Positions 44,393 through 57,024 of a stretch of 64,000 nucleotides of DNA are shown here, one piece after another. A program made the position numbers and the translations under genes. Within the stretch, counting starts at the first letter, position 1, and every line of letters starts with the position of its first letter. The notes beneath the pieces are model-generated. The model was not told the origin of the DNA and searched no databases. It saw nothing but the letters and a program-made list of their open reading frames with translations. Source of the stretch: Tethya wilhelma (lineage: Eukaryota > Porifera > Demospongiae > Tethyida > Tethyidae); assembly GCA_964030475.1 (NCBI GenBank), contig CAXIPT010000004.1, positions 3,149,455 through 3,213,454 of the forward strand, read 5' to 3'.

Positions 44393-46954
44393 GATCTCAA
44401 CAAGCTCTCAGAAAGAAAGATGGTAATAAAAGAGATACTCAACATTTAGCCACTGATGATGGCAAACATACTACCTCGACCAACGGTGTCATCCGAAGAA
44501 CAGACAGTGACGTCACGAGTGTTTCCGCTGCTTCGCCACCAAACCACACCCACCACCAGTCACATGACTCTTCAATCTCAAATGGACGACATCATTCTAT
44601 TTTTAGAACACAACCTGAAATGCCAACTCAACAAAATTCCTCTTCAAATGTACATGAAAACTCAGTCATTCGTTCTACTGGATCACATGAGAGTCACGTG
44701 ACATCTTTAGCAAATGTTAGAAGTCATTCTCGTGATGTACCAAATGATTTAAGAACTGCTCATAATCACATACAAACTTCTGATGGTACATCAATAACAA
44801 GATTATCAAACGAGTTTTTAGAACCTGTTAGTTCAGTTTCAGCGACCACCAATAGTGCATCAACTTCAACAATCAGCGACACAGGTCAGAGTTCGTCTAC
44901 AAATAGCCAGCCTACTCGTAGAATGAGTGTCATTGTAGACGATGCCCGCCAAGTGGGTGGAGCCAGCAATGGAAGCCACACCCACCACCACCAGGGTCGA
45001 CCTAGTCGTCGTGGTTTGTTGCAAGTGGAACGATTATCGTCACAACATGATACAAGAGAACTTCGCGAAAGACTAGACCGCAGCACTTCGTTCATCGTCT
45101 CTCACTCTCGATCACGAGCCAGAGATGAGGGGGTGGATCGGGAGGGAGCTCACGGGACTGGCAGGAACACTCCCTCTCTCAGAGTCAGAGAGGATCAGTC
45201 CAGCGGGCACGGTAACCATGGTAGTGTCCCTGGGGGAAGACCCATTCCAATAATAACAAGCACTCGAGGAAGGGTGTTGCCTAATTTACCCGACACACCT
45301 CCTCATAATCTATCACCCTCGCCACCTGACGTGAGACCGGTGTCCGGAACGGAAGGGTTTGTGGGCATGTCCAATGTTCCCATGCCACACCCACATGGAC
45401 ATTTGTTGCCTCCGTTGAATATGGATTCTAATTCGTTATCGTCATCTTCTTCCCCTTTGTACAATGAGCCCCTGTCATATCGGCCGTGGTTTGGACGTAG
45501 AGTTGGAATGGAATCAAATCGTTCTTCCGGTTCTCATTCCATCCATTCTGTGCCAACTCTTGGTAAGAGATTGGTTATTAATTTTGTGTACAACAGCAAC
45601 ACATGTAGCTAGGAGATTCTGTTTAGTAGTATAGGGAAATAAGATGTCTTGACTCCTCTCTGAACTACCGTATAGCACAAAATATTAGCGGGAATAAAAT
45701 TTGGCAGATTGTCTAAAATGATTGGCGGATTTTATTTTGGCAATAGCACATACGGAATGCGTGTATCACAGCAATACACGTATTCCATATGTGCTGTGTA
45801 AAAATGACTGTTTCACGGATTTAATACTAGCAGTCTTAACCAAAACCGCCAATATTAAATTCCACTAAATTTCTGTAAGTGTAGCATTGAATGTTGAAAT
45901 AAGGCCATGTGTTGACTTGGACTTTCACTGCCTATACCCTATATATAGTCTTGTTTGGTTATTGTATTAAAGCCAAGATTGAATACACAATACAGAAGGA
46001 AACACGATGCAAAATCAGACAACTCAGAAATGTTACATTGGTTCATTTTGGTAGCATTATTGTGGTGATGGTCAAAATCTTGTAAATCATGTAAGGCAAA
46101 GCTTAAGGTTGTAGATTGTTGTACTCAAGGACTAAACACAAAATGAGACAAAACAGTGATAATACACACGTAGTATGTCAGTCTTTCATGGTTGTCTTTC
46201 GTTCTTATCTCTTTAGACTCTCCAGGATCACCATCTCTCTCTCTCTCCTCGACTACCAGTTCACCTTTGTCCCCTGAGTTCCAATCCTGGATCACTACGG
46301 GTAGTTTCATACCACCCAGAAGACCACACCCAGTTCCTGCTCCTAACCACGCCCTCTTTGGTCAGAGCGGAAGTAGGCATGTCTCTAACCGTGAGGTGAT
46401 TATCGTGGACGACAGCAGCGATGAGAGTGATGATGTAAGTCCTTCACACACACACACACACACGCACTCACACACACACACACACACACACATACACACA
46501 CACTGCATCACTACCATAGTATTGGACATTACTTGTCTATGTGAAGCTCCATTTGAGCTAGTAGCGATGACAAAACACATCAAGTGTGTGCTTGGAAATT
46601 TTGCGGCCAGCGTATCAGCCTACCATTCAAATATTATCTCTTTGTTAGAGTTTGTTTTCTATGGAGCTGGAAATGGGCAAATTTTTGTGGCTCTTTTGAA
46701 AATTTTGTTGTGCATAATGGGGTCTTGTATTGAAAGCAGAATCTTTGTTACAAATACCCTCTATCACACCATAATATACACACATTGATATTTGTTTTAT
46801 GTTTACAGGAGGTGATTGTGACCAGTGTGAACCCTGGTACGTCACAACAGATAGCACAAGATGAGGCCATGGCAAGACGTCTGCAGGCACAGTACAATCA
46901 GGAGTTAAGGTAGCACACTCATAGTTGGCTGGTTCCTTTCATTGTGTACTTGTT

Positions 46955-47002
<48 letters not shown>

Positions 47003-48033
47003 ACTTACTCACTCACTCATGTACGCACACACACACACACACCATATTATTCAGAATCCCCCCTCCTAGTCAGACCTCAACTGCTAGAGTCCTAGGGAGA
47101 CCACCACCACCATTTGTGTTTGACAGTGACTCTGAAGACGAGATGGATGGGTAAGCTCCTTGAGTGCAGCTGAGTAAAAAAGCACAGCTGCTTTCCTAAT
47201 AATTACTGTATATTTTGTGGGGTTTAACTTTCACGGTTTTCACGGATCACTATCCATCTGTGAAAGTTATATCCACGAACTTTTCCGTAATGTATATACG
47301 TATGGGTTCGCACAGCTCATTCACGAAAGTTAAACCGTAAAAATGTTTGACTAGGGACATCCACAAAAGTTTGACATCCCGAAACTTTCCCGCTATATAG
47401 TATAATACTTTGATTAGAACCTTCCGTTTCATTCCTGCATTTATGGTTTATTTATTGATGCTGTACTTTGTCCTGCCTAAGGTCAACGTTTATTCGAAAT
47501 AATTTCGATACTCTCAGCTCTCGTATCAATTCCTGGACAACAAACGATGCTAGGTCGTTCCTCCGTTTGGCCAGTGGTATGTCGTCATGGCAACCTCGGA
47601 CGAGGACTGAGTTAATGACAGCAGTTGGTAGCATGCCTCCAAGAATGTTAGCAAGTGCTATAATGTCATATGAGGTGTGTTAATTGTTAGTATCTATAGG
47701 GGTAGTTCTAATTGTCCCCCTTTTGAATTACATAAGAATAATCACAATTTTACTGGTGTAGGGGTAGTTGTAAAAATCCCCCATGATATTGACATTGTAT
47801 AGGAACATGTGTGGGCATTCCCTGTACATGATTACTTATTACTAGGGGCTAGTAAAACTTCCCCATATTCGTTTATTGCATAATTATGTCATGCCACACA
47901 CAAATGTTGTAGGATTGTTTGACCTGTACATTACTAGTTACTTACTAGTGGAAGTTATAACAATAGCCATTAGTAGGAGTAGAACAACTCCATGTATTGT
48001 ACAAGAACTTCACACACACACACACACACACAT

Positions 48034-48110
<77 letters not shown>

Positions 48111-48121
48111 CACACACACAT

Positions 48122-48168
<47 letters not shown>

Positions 48169-48604
48169 ATTTACTAGCACTAGCTGAGGCATTGGGCCCA
48201 GCCCGTCCTCAAGGTCTAAGACCAGAAGTGATCAACAACCTCCCACTGAGAGAGTACAACAGCAAACTAGAGACCACCAAACAAGACACCACTGATGGCA
48301 GTGGTGGTGTGAGCTCGGCCAAGTGTGTGGTGTGTATGAGTGAGTATGAGGACGGGGAGATGGTGAGGACTCTACCCTGTGTTCACGAGTTCCATCAGCA
48401 CTGCATCGATCAGTGGTTGAAGGTATGTTTGTGACTTTGTATGCATATGCTGCTGTTTTTGCCTCTTATATAATTATACTTGACCCAGGCTTAACCGGAT
48501 TATGTGTAAGCTATGGGTCAGAATCAGAGTATGTGGAAATGGTGTCATTTGAAGGCTCTCCTTGTAGACTCAGCAATATTATTATTATTGGCTGGCTTAT
48601 TGAT

Positions 48605-48647
<43 letters not shown>

Positions 48648-48700
48648 ATCACAGGACTTGTCCAATGTGTAGAGTGGATATCCAACCACAACAACACTAA
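43591..48700 (+). CDS. RING-H2 E3 ubiquitin ligase with SUMO-interaction-like motifs
   Basis: Nine exons with consistent phases: 43591-43600, 43897-44095, 44394-45562, 46217-46434, 46809-46909, 47055-47150, 47482-47674, 48168-48422, 48647-48700; 2295 nt, 764 aa. The N-terminus is basic (PAKRSRTNK, a likely nuclear signal). A long Ser/His-rich disordered middle follows, then acidic-flanked hydrophobic motifs [14 protein letters not shown] and EVIVTSV (about residues 518-540), which look like SUMO-interacting motifs. The helix [17 protein letters not shown] comes next, and a C-terminal RING-H2 (about 715-758: [17 protein letters not shown]). The RING is closest to the RNF38/44, RLIM and Arkadia group; I cannot assign an orthologue. 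It probably ubiquitinates nuclear, perhaps SUMOylated, targets. Confidence 0.88.
45666..45880. mobile_element. ACCGTATA palindromic element in RING gene intron
   Basis: Starts ACCGTATAGCACAAAATATT and has inverted arms such as GGCGGATTTTATTTTGGC against CCAAAACCGCCAATATTAAAT. The right terminal motif is decayed. Confidence 0.5.
47206..47405. mobile_element. Degenerate ACCGTATA-type palindromic element in RING gene intron
   Basis: CTGTATATTTTGTGGGGTTTAACTTTCACGG at the left is mirrored by the GTTTGAC, CCCGAAACTTTCCCGCTATATAGTA arm at the right. About 200 bp, same class as the liprin intron elements. Confidence 0.45.
48000..48167. repeat. Compound (CA)n-(GA)n-(CA)n microsatellite ending in a 3' splice site
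   Basis: About 165 bp of dinucleotide repeats run directly into CAG at 48165-48167, the acceptor of the RING gene's eighth exon. A second (CA)n tract at 48606-48646 ends in the acceptor of the ninth. Confidence 0.95.
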
Positions 48701-48867
48701 AACTCAAATCATCATTATATCATCATTGTGAACCAGTACTTGTAATTGATCCAACTTGTTTGAGATCATGCTGTAAATTGTGTTTTCTCCTCTTGAAATT
48801 TTGACCGTGTGGTTAATAATTTAATTTGTTTTTGACACAATTAATATCTAGTGTATTATTCTTAAAA

Positions 48868-48873
48868 AATAAA
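48868..48873 (+). terminator. Polyadenylation signal of the RING gene
   Basis: AATAAA 168 bp after the stop codon, in AT-rich 3' sequence; a second AATAAA-like motif follows within 25 bp. The rest of the spacer to 49103 is AT-rich with no gene. Confidence 0.55.
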
Positions 48874-49103
48874 ATATTTGTTAAAATAAAAATCATAATT
48901 ATAATCAATAACACAATTATGTAGTATAAAATTAATAATAATTATTCAGGGTAGTTACAAAATTACAGTCATGACATACTATAGATATAGTACATAGATC
49001 TACTAGCCCATGTAATTGTCAGTCAAATCTATACTGTAAATCATCTATGTCATATAAAAATAATATTATTAGTAACTATCATTATTATTGTTGTAGCATA
49101 GAC

Positions 49104-50420
49104 TCAAGTGAGGCAGAGTGTGACTTGAAACACCAGTGAGTTGTAGTCAGCCACATATCTCTCAATCTGATCGTGACTTGCGATCTGTTCTGCCGTAAAC
49201 AGAGTCATACCTCCCAAATCATCATCCCTCTCTTGATTATTTGCTTTCTCAACATTTGACACACCATCATCATCATCAAAAGAACGATCTCCTAGTTCAG
49301 TGTGTTGGTGGTGGTGGTGGCCAGAACTAGAGCCATAGCTTCCCCCATAACTATATTTTCCTTCTTCTTCTTCTTCTTGTTCCTCCTCTTCTTCCTCTTC
49401 CAAAACCGATGAAGATTGGTTGGTACCTTGGTCAGATATGTTGCTAGAGTTCATTGAAGTAGTGGCTATAGAAGATGGCTGTTGGCACCACGGTGGAAAT
49501 ATCCGTGCTAGTCGTACGCTTTCATTTGTGAGTGGTCCTTTGGTTTTATGCTCCGAGAAAGATGCTCTCTTTTTGGAAGAACTCAGATGATGCTTCGCGG
49601 TGGCCTTTGCGATGTGATCCGAGACTTCAGACTTGTTTTCAGGTGTCCAAGTCACTTCGAGTGTCTTTGCCAGCGAGCCTGTCAAGTGACCATTAATGTC
49701 CTCATTGCTTGTCACCTCGTCAAACGATGTAGCAGCACTCACTATGCCAGTTTCGGTTATCACTTCAACTCTGATCCCGACGTGTGAAGGTAGCGAAATT
49801 GGCCATTCTAGCTGATCGTCAAAGAGTAGCAGGAGAGAGAGAGATAGATGCGACCCAGCTCCAGAGCCTATGCCACTTGGATACACCACAAGGCACATCT
49901 TGTATCCTCCGCGAACAGTGAAATGAGGACTTATCCATTTCTTGCCGCTCTTTCTCAAACTTGAGTAGTCGTTCATACGAAATGTGCAGTGGTCACCTAG
50001 CTTTTTGATGATAATATCAGGCAGTAAGAGTTGCGTTCGAATACACTCTAGAGCAGGTATTTGAGTGATACCACTGTTCTCCAGGATGCTTTCGAGAAAA
50101 TCCACTTCGGTTTTTATTGCTTCCAGTTTTTCCAGCGGGGAAATGACCACCATAGGGTCGGGTGGACACTCAGGATCATCCAAGGAGGTAGAGAGACTTC
50201 TGCGATGAAGATCCATGACCATTTGTAAATGTTGCTCGGTGTTTTCTGTGAGGTGGTCATGATAGGCTCCATCGGTGTAGAGTCGATGTGTGCAGCCTAC
50301 TTCAGAGAAGGGGCACTCCATGGATACTGTTTCATCAGTCGGTGTTTGGTGGTGGTGGTGATGGTGGTCGTCTGAAAACCTGGTTAAATGCCTGTGGTTC
50401 TCTTCTTGATCTGTTGCCAT
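49104..50420 (-). CDS. TRAF-like protein: TRAF zinc finger plus MATH domain, no RING
   Basis: An intronless 438-aa frame starting MATDQEEN. A TRAF-type zinc finger lies at about 36-64 (CPFSEVGCTHRLY ... H-x-H), a short helical segment follows, and the MATH/TRAF-C fold starts near residue 160 (HFTVRGGYKMCLVVYPSG, then HLSLSLLLLFDDQLEWPIS). The MATH signature GYKxCL is clear. A low-complexity tail has Glu and His runs. TRAFs are trimeric adaptors for TNF and Toll-type receptors that signal to NF-kB and JNK. Lacking a RING, this one could not ubiquitinate by itself and would resemble TRAF1-like adaptors. The C-terminal MATH part appears interrupted by a charged insertion, so the fold may be divergent. 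Confidence 0.8.
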   Translation of the reverse strand: MATDQEENHRHLTRFSDDHHHHHHQTPTDETVSMECPFSEVGCTHRLYTDGAYHDHLTENTEQHLQMVMDLHRRSLSTSLDDPECPPDPMVVISPLEKLEAIKTEVDFLESILENSGITQIPALECIRTQLLLPDIIIKKLGDHCTFRMNDYSSLRKSGKKWISPHFTVRGGYKMCLVVYPSGIGSGAGSHLSLSLLLLFDDQLEWPISLPSHVGIRVEVITETGIVSAATSFDEVTSNEDINGHLTGSLAKTLEVTWTPENKSEVSDHIAKATAKHHLSSSKKRASFSEHKTKGPLTNESVRLARIFPPWCQQPSSIATTSMNSSNISDQGTNQSSSVLEEEEEEEQEEEEEGKYSYGGSYGSSSGHHHHQHTELGDRSFDDDDGVSNVEKANNQERDDDLGGMTLFTAEQIASHDQIERYVADYNSLVFQVTLCLT

Positions 50421-50805
50421 TGCTAATGCACATGCATAATATAATTACGACAATAATTTGATTTCAAAAGTTCACTCAGCTATACACTATACTGATCTGT
50501 TCGACCTACAATAAGTACTGTGATAATTATAAAGGCTACGTTTTTTTTATGTAAGAGTAGCTACATAAGCTTTATTAGCTATGACAATTAATGCCCACTT
50601 TCTCATGCAATCTATTATCCCATAGAATACACATGCAATTCAACATACTAAAATACTAAATTGTGTAGCTAAAAGCCTCTCTTGAATCCTTTTATCATAC
50701 ATAATTGAACACAACACACCCAATAGACCGGTAATACAAAGTCCACCATTATACTATTAGTTACAATGCAATCAGTGTTGAACACACACACACACACACA
50801 CACTG

Positions 50806-50836
<31 letters not shown>

Positions 50837-52243
50837 CAACAAAGCACTATCTATAGAACACACTACGCATGCAATCAATTTGTTTACTGAGAAGGGAGTA
50901 CGTAGCAACCTGTTTCACAACAATGTCATCCTACATAATTTATTATACCTCAATGAATCTGATCATCCACAAAGAGCTTTAGCTCAGTCAGTTACTGTAC
51001 AACTGTTAGTCCAGTACACATATATAGTTAGGTAGAATCCTTACAGCAGTGAGCTTCTCAAACTTCTCTGAGATTGACCATAGAACTGCTTAGCTGAATC
51101 CTAACTGAATAGTTCTAACTTCTTACTGCCTCCAGGAATGTTTGTTCAGCTTAAGAAATGAAATCTAGTGTCTATATACAGTATTCTGTTACAGAAATTA
51201 AGTTCACTCACTATTAAATGTCAGCTATAGTTAGTACAATATTTATTATATAGGAGCTAGTATTCTTTATATATTCTTTCACAATTGTTACATACAGGGG
51301 ACTGATAAACTCTAGCTAGAGTAGGCTTGTTTACGCACTTACTGGTAGTGAACTTGCATGAGCTCCTGCGGGTAGTATAGCAGCTATATAACAGTCAGTT
51401 ATGGCACATACACATGCACAATATGATACACTACATTATTATTATACAACAAAATTAATGGACCAATTCATTGCCTAACAGACACACATGTACATGAATA
51501 CATGTTGGTAATATGATGATAGGTATTGATAACAATGTTGGGTTGTTTCCGCCTAAACACTGCATGTGGTCTTGTAACGTATGATCGAGTGTCATGTCTA
51601 ATGGCTCACTGCATGAGATGAAACAAGTAAACAACTATAAATCACAGGCATCGGTGACGTCTAAAGTTACTCGGTGTGACACTCATCATGTCAGATTAAG
51701 TTGTGACAATATGACCAATCAGTGATACAGTCATGCTGACTATCAACACAATGATAGCACACATCTTTTGATAATGTAGGGGCCCATGTTAATGTTCCAA
51801 TTGCTAATTTCTATGGTGACTCAGTGTGTCTCAGACTCTGATTGTCATTGCACAGCTTCAAGTTCAAGCATAGATCATAGTGATCTGTGGTTCAAGGTGC
51901 TTTCTATTTAGAACAATCGCTCATACTTATAGACATAGTTTGACATTGCTGCATTGGCGGTGTACTTACGAATATTTGCAGACTTTTCATTGTCTCTTTT
52001 TGCTGATGGATTTACCTCTGATTCTCAAGTACACCTTTTCAACAGCCATTCCAAGTATAGTCATAGTTCTGCGCAGTGCAGTAAAGAGACGCTGCGCGGC
52101 CGATTGGCGGTTCAATACGTAATCAATCGCCCCTCCCAAAAGTTCACGTGAGATTTAACCTTTGACCCCCTAATCACGACATCCAGAAATAAAGCGAGCC
52201 ATAAACATCAGAGCCAGCTAGTGAAGACAGATAGAGAGGCATC
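50421..52243. promoter_or_regulatory. Divergent spacer between the TRAF-like gene and myotrophin
   Basis: Contains a (CA)n tract (50785-50833) and otherwise ordinary AT-rich sequence. Close to myotrophin there is a GC-richer stretch with an inverted CCAAT box (GATTGG at about 52100), a plausible promoter. No coding exon seen. Confidence 0.45.
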
Positions 52244-52607
52244 ATGAGTGACGCAGAACGATTGCAATGGGCCGCGAAGAACGGTGATCTAGATGCTGTA
52301 AAGGAAATAGTCGAGGTATGTGTTACTTTAGAGTGGTGTAACCCAGACTTTGAAGATACACTACAGACTGATCAGGCAGTGTGTCTTTAATTTTTGTGAG
52401 TGCTCTTGTAAACGTACAGCAAGGTGCGCATGTGTACCTCTACTTGCTAGTAGTTGGCTTGTGAATCTTCTTTAGAAATGGATGTCAACATTGAAAAAAT
52501 TCTTCAATAATTTTATCTGCTAGTACTGTGGGTTGATCGAGGTTGTGTACTTTGACCATGTTAGTTTGTGTGTGTGTGTGTGTGTCACCCTGTGTGTGTG
52601 TTGTCAC

Positions 52608-52672
<65 letters not shown>

Positions 52673-53484
52673 GCCTATCATAACAGCATACATACACAGT
52701 TTAGTGTATCACGCATCAACTTTACACTGCGTTGTGTACAATATCTTCACGGTTTGAGGTTTGACTCAATCATCTGATGAGATGAAGCTAAACCTTATGT
52801 GATTCAGTAAGAATCAGTACACCTTGTTGAATACTTAGAGCCTCGTATACTAGCCACAATGTTGTTCAGTACATTAGCAAATCAACTTGGTATGTTTGCA
52901 TATGGCCTACACCCCATTTACTTGGTACTTTATCTCAATTGTACTAGAACAACATCGTACTGTTATTTCTATTACACTATACTGAAAGATATATTATTAT
53001 GGACGTGAAGTACATATTCTTAACGATTGAAATGAACAAATGTCTTAGCCAAAGAATGTCGTCTTGTTTTGGCAGACTGTATCTTCATACAACCTCTTAG
53101 TATTGGAATGTATGTGTCAGTATTGTGTGATCAAATTATTATACGGAGGCTTTTATATTTCTAATGGACTCTACAAAGCTTTTAGTGTGTTTGTGTACGT
53201 GTGAACTTACCATAGGTTGGTAAACCAAAGTATTTGTGTGCTTACTAACCACTGGGAAAAGATGGCTGTTCTAGACAACCTTTGTACCTTTCTTTTCATC
53301 AAGAGACTTGATCACTTGTTTGAAAAACACTAATGTCTATATAAGAGCTCTTGCGTTGAAAGCATTTTTTTCTCAGTTTTAAGTTTAATTTTGACGTGTA
53401 AAGATCATTTTCATCTAATCTTTAACTGTCTACTATAATTGTCACCAAATGTTTTATCATGAGTGTTTCTAGATTGCTTACAGT

Positions 53485-53535
<51 letters not shown>

Positions 53536-54481
53536 GGATTTGATGTCAACTCTGACATTCTCAACGGCAGAAATGCCCTTCATTATGCTGCTGACTATGG
53601 CCAGACAAATGTGATAGAATATCTCTGCAAGAAAGGAGCTAAAATCGATGTAAGTACGTCGCATGTACTGAAGCTTTTACCTTGAGCATCGTAATGGATA
53701 TGGGGAATATTCCATGATACCTTCACTTGCTATAGTTTAAAGATTGTCTGTAAGTAATTACGTATGACTTTTCCCTATTTACACACACACAATACACACA
53801 AACCCACACTCACAACAAATATACACACACATACACACACACACAGCTTCCTGATAAGCACGGTATCACAGCTCTATTGGCGGCCATTTACGAAGACCAT
53901 GCTGAGTGTGTCAAACTTTTATTAGCAAAGGTACAATACACACACGTAGATACATTGAATACACCTACAATGTTGGCATGTAAGCTTGTATGTAAAGCAT
54001 TGAGCATTACAACTCATTATGCCTATTCTTATTGACAACAATAATGTCCCATTCTGATAGATAGTAGTACTGTACATTTGTTTTCCCATTAAAATCCAGG
54101 GCATTTTATTTTCTAATGGCAGTTAGTGACCCAGTTAGGACCAACATTTAGTTGAGACCCAGCCTGGAAAAGCTTTTCACCTCAACATTTTTGGGGCGAG
54201 CCAAAGCTTGTATGATGCTAAACTGTCAGTACAAGTAGCTCATTCCTTTGGGTGCCCTAAGTTCGCATTTTCTAGCTCTGTATATTGCGTATTTCTCAAC
54301 AAAAAAATGACACAAACCGACAGTGCTTGTATGTTGACATAGTTCCTTTAAGATCTCCTACTTCTAGTGGGAGTTGTACCACCCATAAGAAATTGATCCA
54401 TCACCTCTGTCCCGGTTATGTAAGAGTTGAGTTACAATTAACATCTAATCCAATGTGGACAAGGGTTGAAACACCCACACC

Positions 54482-54525
<44 letters not shown>

Positions 54526-54637
54526 CTCTCTCTCTCTCTCTCTCTCTCAGGGTGCTAGTAAGTCTGGTAAAGCTCCTGATGGTAACTCGTACGCTGATTG
54601 TGCAGAATCAGATGAAGTAAAAGCACTGCTCAAATGA
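52244..54637 (+). CDS. MTPN: Myotrophin (V-1), ankyrin-repeat protein
   Basis: Four exons: 52244-52315, 53533-53649, 53847-53930, 54551-54637; 119 aa against 118 in vertebrates. The N-terminus (MSDAERLQWAAKNGDLDAVK) and the ankyrin repeats (ALHYAADYGQTNVIEYLCKKGA; TALLAAIYEDHAECVKLLLAKGA; GNSYADCAESDEVKALLK) match myotrophin along its length. The family binds actin capping protein and blocks barbed-end capping in the cytoplasm. Oddity: the frame requires exon 2 to start at AAAGGATTT (53533), but the (CA)n tract before it has no AG there. The only nearby AG acceptors (53483 and 53536) give the wrong frame. A sequencing or assembly slip in the microsatellite is the simplest explanation. Confidence 0.9.
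54480..54550. repeat. (CA)n(CT)n tract forming a myotrophin 3' splice site
   Basis: CA repeats followed by CT repeats, ending in CAG at 54548-54550, the acceptor of the last myotrophin exon. Confidence 0.9.
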
Positions 54638-55442
54638 CTACCATCTCATTCTGACACTCTAGCTTTGGAAGAACTGAAGATATGTGACTGACTGAGAGTA
54701 TTGGCTGCATGAGATGTTACATTTCTGTGCATTGGTGTTATATACCCTACTTTTTTTTTCTGATTTAGAAATATTTTGTGTTCTATCTGCGTAGTAGTTT
54801 GTGAGTTGTTATTTTGTGGTACGTCTTCTGTACATGATGTATTGTCATGTACACTTATGTTGATTATTATTATTTCTATTGAGGTATGCTGTTATAGTCT
54901 ATAGATCAACTTTTTATTGTGCTGAGTCAGCAGATATTGAAGACCTAAATTGTGCATACATGTGACCAGATCTTGGCAGTTAGATGGTTGACCTTTGGGT
55001 ATTGATATAGTTCATTATTGACCACAGTACCTTAGTCATCCACAATATTATTGATGAGTTTGCTTGTACATATACATGATCATGGGTGCACCCAAGGGTA
55101 AGTCATTAGTGAACTATTGCCCAAAGGTCAACTGCGTGACCATTGTGCCATGTATATCTGATATACATTTGACTCACATGCAGGATGATGACTGATGTAA
55201 AAAGTAGTACTGTTATATAATTTAATTCCCTGTTACACTCATGCAATGGATGATCATCTAAAAGGTAGCTATAGGAAAAGTAACATGCAGAAAAACTTGA
55301 TAATTATAACGTAAAACACACAATGTCATACAACAGCAATTGATCTTTGAGTCCGATACATACACAATGACATGAATGAACAAAATTTGTAAAAAAAAAA
55401 CAACAAACAAACCGAAGACACACAATACATAGCCTCTTTTGT
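54638..55442. other. Convergent 3' spacer between myotrophin and RRP15
   Basis: Holds both 3' UTRs. A short inverted similarity is visible (TTGACCTTTGGGTATTGATATAG against CTATTGCCCAAAGGTCAA, 54989-55132), possibly a small foldback element. No gene seen. Confidence 0.5.
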
Positions 55443-57024
55443 CTAATCTTCACTACTGCTAGTTTGACCACCATCATTATCACTATCCTCATTGTTCGTT
55501 ATATCCCAGTCTTTCAGTTTTGATGACTTCATGTAGTCGTCTCTCAAAATGGCCCAACTTGGCTCTCTTGAAGATGCTGACTCAGCAGTTGACGGTGATC
55601 TAGTTCTTCCGACCGCGGTAGATGAAGGGGAAGTCCCTGACTTTAACATGTCAATGAAGCTACCTTTATCAATGCCAGTTCTCAATACTGCATAGTGCAA
55701 AGGAATAAACATGATGTAATAGTGATGTCATAAATCGAAAAGGCATCATAAGACAATATAAAGAATCAAAGTGAGTTGTTATTTTAAGGATGCCTTGACC
55801 TTGCAAAGGTTCTTTTAACTTGAGGTAGTTTCACATGCGTAAATATAACTATGATGTAATAATGACATAATAGCCAAAAGTGGGGATTTACCTTTGCTTT
55901 GTTTCCCCTCTGATGATCCGGCCCCCTTTAATTTCACCTCAATCTCTCTCTGTTGACGACTGACAGCATTGAACAACTGCACCACTGCAGAAAAGATATA
56001 GGCCACATGACATCAAAATAAAGGTCACAAGCCAGATGCAGAGGTTGGAGGCTATGCTGACTCAGCATTGCCAGAAACCACCACTAAACATAAATGGGGA
56101 AAGCTGCATACAATTATGTATCTAAAATTAAGAAAATTGTATGCATAACAATATTATGTTATGTTACCCTCATGCCCAGGCTCTTTTGCAAATATTTCCT
56201 TCAAAAATATTCGTGAGGAAGAAGCCTGGGAACAAGGCTAATGTTATATACAGAAAAACCTCCGAACAAAGGACACTTTCGGCTTGTTTGTCCTTTGTAG
56301 AGAGGTTGTCCTCTTCTCGGAGGTTCTGTATGTATTGCTATAATAGGGAATTGGAATTTTTGGGAACCAAGAATCATCCCTTGTTGAGAGGTTTATAATA
56401 CTGTGCCCCTATCTTGGAGGGTCCACTATCGGAGGTTCTACTGTACCTCCACTGGTTGCCACTCTCTGTAGCTCTCTCTCCTGTTCGTAGTTCATGTCAC
56501 CAGGTAACATGTGATATCTCCTCACCACCTCACTCAGGCTCACAGCATGGTCAACACTATCCTTCTTAGCTTTACTACTACTCTCTGATGAAGCATCATT
56601 CTCTACAGGTCTAGGTCTCTTCTTAGGTCGGGTTGACTTGCTGTCCTGTCCTGATGATGGTTCGTCCTGAACAGTTAACCCACTCTAAAATTATAGATAA
56701 CGCATGGAGCTATAATATGATAGCCTGTACCAGGATCTCTCCTTTAACCTTACATAATTTAACAGAGTGCAAGGTCAATGGGAGAGCCGAAAGATACTTA
56801 GGCTAATGTTATGAGGAAAAATTGTACAATAAAGCAATACTATCTATATAATATATTTGGGGGGGAAAAATGATGTCACTATAAATTTGTGCTAAAACTA
56901 TAGTCATGGTATTAATATAAGCAGTAAAAAAAATTACATTATTTTCTCCACTCAAGAGTCTGGCCATAACAGCAGCCATTCCAGAATGACCTTTGACCTC
57001 CAGTGGACCGTTCTCTTCATCCAT
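55443..57024 (-). CDS. RRP15: RRP15-like ribosomal RNA processing protein
   Basis: Four exons in phase: 57024-56938, 56684-56447, 55984-55892, 55687-55443; 663 nt, 220 aa. RRP15 acts in the nucleolus in pre-60S maturation. Diagnostic stretches are ELQRVATSGGVVQLFNAVSR, GSFIDMLK, and SWAILRDDYMKSSKLKDWD, which match the family core and its C-terminal WTILRDDF-type motif. The N-terminal third is basic and Ser-rich (KSTRPKKRPRP, a likely nucleolar signal). It is divergent from thymidylate synthase, with 361 bp between the start codons. Confidence 0.9.
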
